Translations under genes and position numbers: made by a program
Notes under the pieces: generated by a model
Told to the model about the DNA's origin: nothing
Databases searched by the model: none
What the model saw: only the letters and a program-made list of their open reading frames with translations
Shown: positions 56,563 through 64,000 of the stretch, in pieces
Layout: each line of letters opens with the position of its first letter
How positions within the stretch are numbered: position 1 is the stretch's first letter
From: Symsagittifera roscoffensis
Lineage: Eukaryota; Xenacoelomorpha; Acoela; Convolutidae
Reading direction: 5' to 3'
Length of the DNA: 64,000 nucleotides
Assembly: GCF_963678635.1 (NCBI RefSeq)
Contig: NC_087066.1
Location: 55,260,312 to 55,324,311, forward strand

Positions 56563-57900
56563 GCCGAAAAAAGAAAACTGGCAAAAATATTTGATTGATA
56601 TACCTCAAATTTGTGTAAGGCGTTGCATTGTGTAAACGACGAAATCTTAAAATCCTGGCCAAGTGAGAGACTTTGAGAGAAAAGAAAAAACGACATCTGA
56701 TCTTAGAAAAAATCCGAGGAAAAAAACTGGCAATATTTTTGGTTGACTTACACTATAGATAAAAAAATGCACAAAAAAACTGAAAAGGTTGTGCTTTTAC
56801 TATTTCAAATTCTAATTTACAATCAAGCATGTAAATTTTCTTCGTCGTAGGTTACAGCTCGCTTGAGTAAAACAATGATTAAATCTGGCCCAAAGTCTTT
56901 TCTTGAGTCACATCACCAGTCTATCTTGAGTTGCACCGTCAGCATTTTCTCAGGACGCGCCGCCAGCCTTTTATAAAACTACGCCTCCATTATGTTTCTT
57001 CAGTCGCTCCGCCAGTCTTCTCTTAGGTCGCGCCGCCAAAACTTTTCTCATGACACTGTGCCAAAGTGATTGCCTTTGGCATAGTGTTAAGAGCAATAGG
57101 GCTTGTTAATGGCATACAGGTTTTTTGTGGATGTTTAAATATCCTCAGAAATGGCTTGATCAATGTGCTACTGATAACCTCTTATTCTGGACCGGGCTCA
57201 ACTCAAACAAACGGCGCGATTGGCGCGACGTATCAAGAAACACAATGTATTTCTTGAGAAAAACAACGTAAGTCGCGCCGTCAATTTTTTATTAAACTGC
57301 TCCAGCAATATTTTTCCAAGTCGCGTCCCTAGTCATTAGGCACTTTTTACGTCGCTCTTTCCGTTTTTTTGAGACATTTCCTCAGTCATGAGCCGCACCA
57401 CTAGTTTTTTTGGTCGTTTTGCCAGTCTTTTCTTGAATCCCTTGAATCAAAAGTCTTTTTTTAAGTCTCCCAAAAATGTACAAACGACGCACTCTTAAAA
57501 TCTTGGTCAAGCCAGAGACCTTGAGATGAAAGGAAAAACTAAATCTCATTTTAGAAAGAAATTCCGAGAGTAAAAACTGGCAAAACTTTTTGATTGATAT
57601 ATACTGTAGAAAAATAACAAAGAAGTAGCACTAAAATTGCACAAAAAAAATTATAAAATATATTTAGCAAAAAATTTACATAGCAAAACGATTATTCTTT
57701 TCTGAGTCAACGAGTTTTTTAGGCCGCGTCGTCAGTTTGTTATAAATCGCGGCGTAATTTTTTTTAAAAGTAGGGCTAACAGTCTTTTGTTAAGTCAGTT
57801 CCCACGTCGCAAAATTTTTCGTAGGTCGCGCTGCCAGCCTTTTTTTGAGTCTTGTTGTCAATCGTTTCTTATAGCCGCCAACTTTTTTTTGTAAAATCGC
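56563..57900. repeat. Degenerate 24 bp tandem repeats in a longer repeat unit
   Basis: The clearest array is 56895-57063: seven units of 23-25 bp like GTCTTTTCTTGAGTCGCGCCGCCA. More decayed arrays lie at 57255-57470 and 57700-57900. Between them a longer segment recurs (56580-56720 and 57480-57610, both with CTGGCAAAA, TTTGATTGATAT, CTTAAAATC, GAGA..TTGAGA). Similar units lie left of copy C. No gene seen. Confidence 0.7.
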
Positions 57901-58046
57901 GTACCTCAACCCGGGGGGGGGGGGGGTATGGCTGCAAATTAAAATAAACCAAGCATTGATTCAACTAATATTCAGTTGAAAAATACGGTGACACTAATTA
58001 CAGGGTAAAACGCGTTTCCTATAAAAAAAATTTCATTTCACAAATC
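57901..58046. other. Short spacer with a 14-G run
   Basis: G14 at 57913-57926, a likely sequencing or assembly weak point. Nothing else seen. Confidence 0.6.
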
Positions 58047-58277
58047 TTTGGGTTATTGAAGTGATTCGTGATATTAACGTGAGTTTTAGTGATATTAATA
58101 GTTGAGTTGAATTGTTTTTTGGTCTCGCATGTTTTAGTGATTTTGTTAATCGTCACTTCATTTTGTGCTGAACAAGCTACTATAGTACTGAATTAAAACA
58201 ACCGGATAAATTGAACTAGAAAATAATTTTAAAGCTCTATTCTCCTGCTGAAAAACGAATCACTTCAATAACCCAAA
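58047..58277. repeat. MITE-like unit with 23 bp perfect terminal inverted repeats
   Basis: 58047-58069 and 58255-58277 are perfect inverted repeats (inner part GAATCACTTCAATAACCC). The 185 bp interior has no ORF. No clear target duplication, so it may be a simple hairpin-forming repeat and not a transposon. Confidence 0.55.
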
Positions 58278-59180
58278 TACTTGTTAAATAAATGAGAAGG
58301 ATTTATAAAAAAACACGCTTTGAAAACACCCTGCAGTACCACATTACCAGATTCAATGCATTTAGCAATTGAAAGTGTTTGATGTAGCAGAAGAAATATG
58401 AAAAGTACATGTCCGCTGATTTTGTTGATAACAAAAAACGTATTTAAAACACTGTTTTGGGTCAATTTATTAATCAAAGAAATAAAGCAGTTAGTAAAAA
58501 CAAAAACAAAAGCTGATTTCGAACTTTTCTTCAGCGCTGCTGATCATGAACCTGGAACAATTAATGTTCATATGATGAATGACTTTTGAACAGCCCAGTT
58601 CATAACCCAGAGAGAATAGCCCGAGGTTCACTTCTTGCTTGGCTTGTTGGTAAAAAGTGCGTTAATACTTCTTCGTCTAAACGTCCGGCGAAACAAAATC
58701 TGCTGCTCTCGTGCCTTTCAGTACGACTGAAACTTCAATTTTTTTAAAAGGTTTTTAAAACGTATTCAAAGTTGTAAAGTTGTTTTCTCAATGTGACATG
58801 AAAAATCCACTGGTGATTTTTTGCTTTGTTATAACTTCATGTGTTAGCCAGAGGAATTTAAATGCCCAGACAGTCCGCCGGTTTTTTTTTAAATTTACAC
58901 TGTCTATTTTTGTGAAGTCGCGCCTACATTTTTTTTCATAAATCGCGTTGTTCGTCCAGGAGAGGGTACATTTAGACCTGGAGAGGGCACTTTTAAGGAT
59001 AACCAATCATCATCCACAGCCAATATTCAGCAAATGGAATCTAACTGAAAATTACGATGAGACTTTAACAGACTCCGTACCTTCAGCAATTTGAAAAATT
59101 TGATGTGACAGAAAGTAAATGAGAACATGTCCTAATACTGAAACATCAATTTTTTAAAACCCTTGTGCGAAAAAACTGGA
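58278..59180. other. Gene-free spacer
   Basis: No supportable gene. A short direct repeat (CTGGAGAGGG/ CAGGAGAGGG near 58957-58990) and a weak match to the 123 bp direct repeat (TCAATGTGACATGAAAAATCC at 58788) are the only features seen. Confidence 0.5.
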
Positions 59181-60412
59181 TTTTTTTCCAATGAGACATT
59201 AAAGATTCCTTGATGATTAAACGCCGTATACAACATATCGATTTAACATATTGGCCCACTGTTAATTTTTTGAGCAAAAAGTTATCAATGGGTTGAATTA
59301 CCAACCCGCTCCGAGCGCCCATGGATCATAATCAATTATAATGTCATAATATGGCCAGTATCTATAAATTTACAAAATAATCGATTACATTCAATTAAAA
59401 ATGGATTATATTCATAATATTTTTTATGTCAATACAATCCATTAAAATCAATTATAATACATGAAAAATGGATTATAATCTTTATGTTTTTTTTTGCCAA
59501 TATAATCCAATATGATAAATTATAATCAATTATAATCGCTTTTTTCGAGAAGTTATTCATAAAATTTACAATTTTTTTTAAGTTATCTCATTTCCTGTTT
59601 AGTGCAGTTGCTACGTACGTTTCATAAATATTACATTTCAATTAAAAATCTATGTTTTTTTTGTCTTGAATAATCTGATTGAAACCCCCCCACCCCCCAG
59701 TTTACTTAACCGCCCCCTCCCCCCACCCCTCCAGTTTACTTTAACCCACACATGACAGTTCAGTTTACAACAACTGCTATTTGCCCCCCTCCTTATAGTT
59801 GAACACGTATTTATTGGTAGACTTTGGGGAGGGGGTTAATGATTGACACCCCCAGTTTAACGCTCCCTCCTTATTTGGGGAGACCTAAAAAAACTTGAAG
59901 GGGTGACGTTGGGACATGGCATTTAGTAAAAAGCATAGCATACATTTTGCAGTTTTCTTAATTTATTTCCTAAAAAATGGAATATAAACGATTATAATGG
60001 ATTATAATGGATTTTTATTTGAAATATAATCGATTATAATGGATTATATTGGCAAAAAAAATCATTTTCACCGACAAAAATGATGGATTATAATCAATTA
60101 TAATGGGTTGTTATGGATTTTTTTTCAAAAGTAATCGATTATAATGGCAATATAATCGATTTCTTGGTCTGAATTTGACATCTGTAATGGATTATAATGC
60201 ATTTTTATAATGGATTTTTTTTTGTCTCGGGAATCCATTATAATCAATTAGAATCCATGGGCAATCAATGCACGCAGAATAATGGCAGAATTTTTTTCCA
60301 ATGAGACATGAAAGAATCCTTGATGGTTAACCGCCGTACACAAGATATTGATTAAACATGTTGACCAATTGTTATTTTTTGAGCGAAAACTTTTCAATGG
60401 GTTGAATTACCA
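59181..60412. repeat. Direct-repeat pair flanking an AT palindromic array and C-rich tracts
   Basis: 59181-59303 and 60291-60412 are about 85% identical direct repeats starting TTTTTTTCCAATGAGACAT and ending GGGTTGAATTACCA. Between them lie arrays of ATTATAATC/GATTATAATGG units (59330-59550 and 59980-60250), partly inverted to each other (GCCAATATAATCC at 59500 and GGATTATATTGGC at 60038), and a C-rich stretch with repeats of CCCAGTTTAC (59685-59880). Confidence 0.65.
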
Positions 60413-61341
60413 CGTTAAAGGTTGTTCCGACAACTCAAGTAGTTTTGAAGTGTATGAGTACTTTGAATACTTTTTTTGAATCAACAGAACCATCCCTTCT
60501 CTAATTGACCTACCATATAATGCCCTCTCCAAGCATGTATCAAATCTGAAAACTATCGCTGTATGAAATATGCATAATTTTTTGTAGTGTTGTTTTTTTG
60601 ATACGGACTCCCCCGCTCATGGATTCAACCGCCTCACCAACCAAAGCATTCCTCCTTTGGTATTATTTTATGACATCGATTTTAGACAAGCCAACCCTAA
60701 AATTTTTCTAAAGGTGCTTTTGGGCAGCGCGCGCCACGAAAAAACGCAAATTTTTCGTCAATTTTTTCAAAAGGTGCCAAAAAACGGCTTTTTTGACACT
60801 TTTTTTTCAAAAATTTGCTTGCCTCGCAAATTTTTTGGTCAAAAGCGGGTCTTTATAATGTTATGAGAGTGCTCAAAAAATCAATTTGGTCGACCTAGAA
60901 AAACGGTCAACAAAAAGCTCGACCTAAAACAAAGGTCGACCCTGCTTGTTAGTCAGGTGATATTTTTTTTCTCCAAGTTATCTTATGAAAAACTCGCATT
61001 TTCTCCCCCTAAATTGATTTGGGAAATTTTCTGCGAAATATTTTAATTCTTGAAGAATTAATTCTAATGACTTTACTAATTCTTCAATACATAGCCCGCT
61101 CATTGAACTTTAAATTCATTCCCTTTAAAAACAGTTTCTAACCAAGTTTTACGTATCCATGTTTTCGCAACACAACAACTATTCTCGGTTTTAAATTCTG
61201 CACGATTTCTCATATCCCAAAACTCAATTTAAGCTCAAACATGATCGATTAGAATACTCAATTCCTACTCTAAATTGCACATTATTTGTTGCATTAATCA
61301 ATTAGTCGCAAAAGTGACATCTTCTTTTTTCTTCACTATTT
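60413..61341. other. Gene-free spacer downstream of the host gene
   Basis: AT-rich with short inverted motifs (GGTCGACC near 60887 and 60942; AAAATTTGC/GCAAATTTT near 60750-60835). The part next to 61342 should hold the 3' UTR of the minus-strand gene; no canonical AATAAA was seen in that sense. Confidence 0.5.
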
Positions 61342-64000
61342 TCACTCAATTTTGAGGACTACAATTTCATGTTCATCGTGGTCACGACCGACAACTACAC
61401 CTTTGTCGATGCAACACACCGGTCGGAACTTGACAGGTCCCAAAAAAGTCACGACTCTTCTTACGCCTTCGTTTTCAACGGCTTCGTAAATTCGATGACG
61501 TCGATAATTAATCGGATCTGTGACGAGGATCTTCTTGGGTTCCAGTTGCACGTATGAACCGTAGTAGTTTTTTCTCGGGCCCCAGACTGGGTTAGGCTGT
61601 TCGAATCGGTATTGTCTGTTTTCTTTTAGAGTTTTGTAAGCATACACACGTCTGTCTCGTAACGCGCCGAAGAAAAAAAGATCTCCGACTAGCTCAAACT
61701 GAGTCACATGTTTCGGTAACTGAGCTTCCATTTTGTACTGCCACTGTTCCATTTTATAAATGTGGATATTTGCTGTGTTTTGTTCATGCACCAACAAGTA
61801 TTTGTGTTTAACGCTCAGAACTTTTTCAGTATTTTTCTCACACTTCGAAGTGTCCATTTTTCTTTTTGGTTGCAACTTGTCTTGGTCAACAAGCCACACT
61901 GAGCAGCCGTCTTGTTTGGTCCATCCGCTTATGTACAAAGTGTCGAGACGTTGCGGAGACTTGTCTTTGGAATTAGTTCCAGGAATGGAAACAAATGCCA
62001 TTGACCTCGGTTTTGCAAACGAAGACCAATCAAGTTCCAAATTGCCAACCAGTTCATTATTTTCCCATTTGTAACTTCGGACAAGCGAGTTTTCAATGAC
62101 AAAAAGCAAACCTCTGTTCGGGTTATAACAAGCAACGTGAATATTTTGATTAGCTCTGGCAAGCATTTCGATGGAAGCAAACTCGACCGGTTTATCGCCT
62201 TTGTCACTGACAGTCGTATCGTCGGTTTTGAATCCCGATCCTTCGTCATCTTCAGGAACCTCGTCTTGATCCTCTGGTTCTTGCTCCTCGGGTTGAAAGT
62301 CATCGTAAGGCTCAGGCTCTGGTTCAACTTGTTGCTGAGGCTCCGGTTCCGGCTCCGGTTCTGGCTGAGGTTCAGGTGCAGGCTCCGGCTGTTGTTCTTG
62401 TTGTGGTTCTGGCTGCGGTTGGGGATCCTCCATTGCCGAGTATCCAGACCTCTCTTCAGGCGAATCCATGGGGGTTACCCCGGCGAACCTCGGATCGCTC
62501 TCAGGCGGGGGCTGAGTCATTGGCTCTTGAGGTGGTTGCTCTATCTGAGGAGGTTGCTCTGCCATCGGTGGAGGATATCCTTGTTCTCGTATTTTTTGCA
62601 GCTCAGCGTAGCAAGGACAAGCACCAGGTTTGATTCGGTTAAGCTCGCGACAAGCAGGACAACATTTGTCGCCAGCAGCTCCCAGACGCTGGGTTCCTTC
62701 AGACGGTTGGTCGTCGGTGACGTCCATGGTTCCATCGGGCCATTGTCCGTCGTCATTGAAGTTCGGAGTGAGGGCATTTCGTTCGTAAATCTTCTCGGCT
62801 CTATAATACTCTTTCCGCGTAGTTCCACCTGAGGGAGTCGGTGAAGGCTGCGGTTGCGGTTGTTGTTGCTGGCCTCCTTGCTGCACCTCCTCGTACCTTT
62901 TAACTTCTTCTACCCTACTTGTAAGGCCTTGTTGGGGTGGTTGAGGTTGAGGTGGTGGCGGAGGCTGCTGAGGAGCTTCTTGAACTTCCTCAAATCTTTT
63001 AAACTCTTCCACTCTTCGAGATCCTCCTGGCGACGGAGCCGGTTGAGGTGGCGGTGGCGGTTGCTGAGCACCCTCTTGAACCTCTTCGAACCGCTTAACT
63101 TCTTCAACCCGACTGGTGAATCCTTGTTGAGGTGGCTGCGGTTGCGGAGCAGGAGGTTGTGTAGGTGCCTCTTGAATTTCTTCAAATCTCTTGACTTCCT
63201 CAATTCTTCGGGAGCCGCCTGGCGACGGTGCCGGTTGAGGTGGCGGTGGCGGTTGCTGGGCACCCTCTTGAACCTCTTCGAACCTTTTTACTTCTTCAAT
63301 TCTGCTTGAAAATCCTTCTTGTGATGGTTGAGGCGATGGCTGTGGTGCAACTGGAGCTGCCTTCTGTTCCTCTTCATATCTTTTTTCTTCAACAAAGACC
63401 TTCTTCTCTGGCTGTGGAGGAGGTGGAGCCGGCTGAGGTGCGGGAACAGGCGCAGCTTCTTGAACTTCCTCAAATCGCTTGACCTCCTCAATTCTTCGAG
63501 ATTCAGGTGCTGGTGTTGGGGGAGGTGCTGGTGCAGGTTGCTCAACTGGTGCGGCTTCCTGTATTTCCTCGAACCGCCTCTCTTCAACGATGACTTTTTT
63601 CTCTGGTTGCGGAGGGGGTGGTGGAGGAGGTGGCGGTGGCTGCACAGGAGTTGCTTCTTGAACTTCCTCGAATCGTCTCTCTTCAACAAGTACCCTCTTT
63701 TCTGGTTGCGGAGGCGGTGGTGGAGGAGGTGGAGGTGGCTGAACTGGAGTCGCTTCTTGAACTTCCTCGAATCGTCTCTCTTCAACAACTATCCTCTTTT
63801 CTGGTTGCGGAGGCGGTGGTGGAGGAGGTGCCGGTGCCTGAACTGGAGTTGCTTCTTGAACTTCCTCGAATCGTCTCTCTTCAACAAGTACCCTCTTTTC
63901 TGGTTGCGGAGGCGGTGGTGGAGGAGGTGGAGGTGGCTGAACTGGAGTCGCTTCTTGAACTTCCTCGAATCGTCTCTCTTCAACAATTACCCTCTTTTCT
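61342..64000 (-). CDS. Proline/glutamate-repeat protein with globular C-terminal domain (5' partial)
   Basis: The frame is open from the window end to TGA at 61342-61344, about 886 codons, with no intron visible; it continues past 64000 and the true start is not in view. N-terminal part: at least 12 units of about 30-36 residues, each a Pro/Gln run plus a charged block, first EK(R/K)V.VEERRFEEVQEA, later SR(I/V)EEVKRFEEVQE. Then a Cys motif (CCPACRELNRIKPGACPC, near 62650), an acidic Pro/Gln/Glu-rich linker, and a 280-residue C-terminal domain (from about 62190) with repeated strand patterns such as LFVIENSLVRSYKW and VCCIDKGVVVGRDHD, resembling a beta-propeller. GC content is higher than in the surroundings. 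It may be a structural or extracellular-matrix protein, but no family is recognised and no signal peptide is visible. Confidence 0.8.
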   Translation of the reverse strand, partial: EKRVIVEERRFEEVQEATPVQPPPPPPPPPPQPEKRVLVEERRFEEVQEATPVQAPAPPPPPPPQPEKRIVVEERRFEEVQEATPVQPPPPPPPPPPQPEKRVLVEERRFEEVQEATPVQPPPPPPPPPPQPEKKVIVEERRFEEIQEAAPVEQPAPAPPPTPAPESRRIEEVKRFEEVQEAAPVPAPQPAPPPPQPEKKVFVEEKRYEEEQKAAPVAPQPSPQPSQEGFSSRIEEVKRFEEVQEGAQQPPPPPQPAPSPGGSRRIEEVKRFEEIQEAPTQPPAPQPQPPQQGFTSRVEEVKRFEEVQEGAQQPPPPPQPAPSPGGSRRVEEFKRFEEVQEAPQQPPPPPQPQPPQQGLTSRVEEVKRYEEVQQGGQQQQPQPQPSPTPSGGTTRKEYYRAEKIYERNALTPNFNDDGQWPDGTMDVTDDQPSEGTQRLGAAGDKCCPACRELNRIKPGACPCYAELQKIREQGYPPPMAEQPPQIEQPPQEPMTQPPPESDPRFAGVTPMDSPEERSGYSAMEDPQPQPEPQQEQQPEPAPEPQPEPEPEPEPQQQVEPEPEPYDDFQPEEQEPEDQDEVPEDDEGSGFKTDDTTVSDKGDKPVEFASIEMLARANQNIHVACYNPNRGLLFVIENSLVRSYKWENNELVGNLELDWSSFAKPRSMAFVSIPGTNSKDKSPQRLDTLYISGWTKQDGCSVWLVDQDKLQPKRKMDTSKCEKNTEKVLSVKHKYLLVHEQNTANIHIYKMEQWQYKMEAQLPKHVTQFELVGDLFFFGALRDRRVYAYKTLKENRQYRFEQPNPVWGPRKNYYGSYVQLEPKKILVTDPINYRRHRIYEAVENEGVRRVVTFLGPVKFRPVCCIDKGVVVGRDHDEHEIVVLKIE

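Noticed and set aside
56895-57063. CRISPR-like array of 24 bp repeats
   Set aside because: The units are contiguous and degenerate with no spacers, and the DNA is eukaryotic.
59181-60412. Short LTR element (TRIM) bounded by the 123 bp direct repeats
   Set aside because: The repeats lack TG...CA ends, no PBS or polypurine tract is visible, and no target duplication was found.
57066-60866. Short ORFs in the gene-free region
   Set aside because: Under 80 codons, low complexity, overlapping repeats, no recognisable domains.
62137-62832. Arg/Leu-rich ORFs on the + strand opposite the host gene
   Set aside because: They are antisense readings of the Pro/Glu repeats; repetitive composition opens several frames.

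Overview
This window is AT-rich eukaryotic DNA, most likely from an invertebrate animal. The evidence is LTR retroelements carrying an env-like gene, GT/AG splice-like sites, and a large low-complexity protein gene; the standard genetic code fits. I cannot name the species. Appendicularian tunicates, rotifers and nematodes are all known to carry env-bearing Ty3/gypsy elements, so the lineage stays open.

About 54 kb of the 64 kb consists of three copies of one very large LTR retroelement family. Copy A (1-10458, + strand) is cut by the window start. It keeps the end of pol (integrase), a small membrane-type ORF, a Met-free ORF (ORFX), an intact env-like ORF, an intact ORF3, a structured 3' region and its 3' LTR. 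Copy B (11508-34760, - strand) is decayed and carries two large internal tandem duplications (about 3.5 and 2.64 kb). Copy C (36355-56558, - strand) is a 20.2 kb element with two 410 bp LTRs, a 4 bp target duplication (AAAG), one 1876 bp internal tandem duplication and many breaks. Element order, 5' to 3', is LTR, PBS, about 1.3 kb leader with repeated stem-loops, pre-gag ORF of unknown function, gag, protease-RT-RNaseH-integrase, a conserved noncoding spacer ending in a splice-acceptor-like site, sORF, ORFX, env, ORF3, long structured 3' region, polypurine tract, LTR. The integrase has a D,D35E triad and a GPY/F module, which places the family in Ty3/gypsy (Metaviridae).

The most unusual part is the 3' gene block. 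The small ORF changes between copies almost only at synonymous positions. ORFX runs 394 codons without a methionine, in a tract that is nearly free of ATG in every frame on the sense strand in both copies A and C. Env starts 13 nt inside the end of ORFX, and ORF3 starts at an ATGA overlap with the env stop codon. These junctions suggest a spliced subgenomic mRNA read by several ribosomes routes (scanning, reinitiation). The LTR carries a 28 nt palindrome with compensatory changes, and the 3' region a conserved double-palindrome block.

Between and beyond the elements: 10459-11507 holds no gene; 34761-36350 and 56563-57900 hold a degenerate 24 bp tandem repeat into which copy C inserted; 57900-61341 is gene-free, with a MITE-like inverted-repeat unit, a direct-repeat pair flanking an AT palindromic array, and C-rich tracts. 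At the right edge (61342-64000, - strand) is the only apparent host gene, the 3' part of a proline/glutamate repeat protein with a globular, probably beta-propeller-like, C-terminus.
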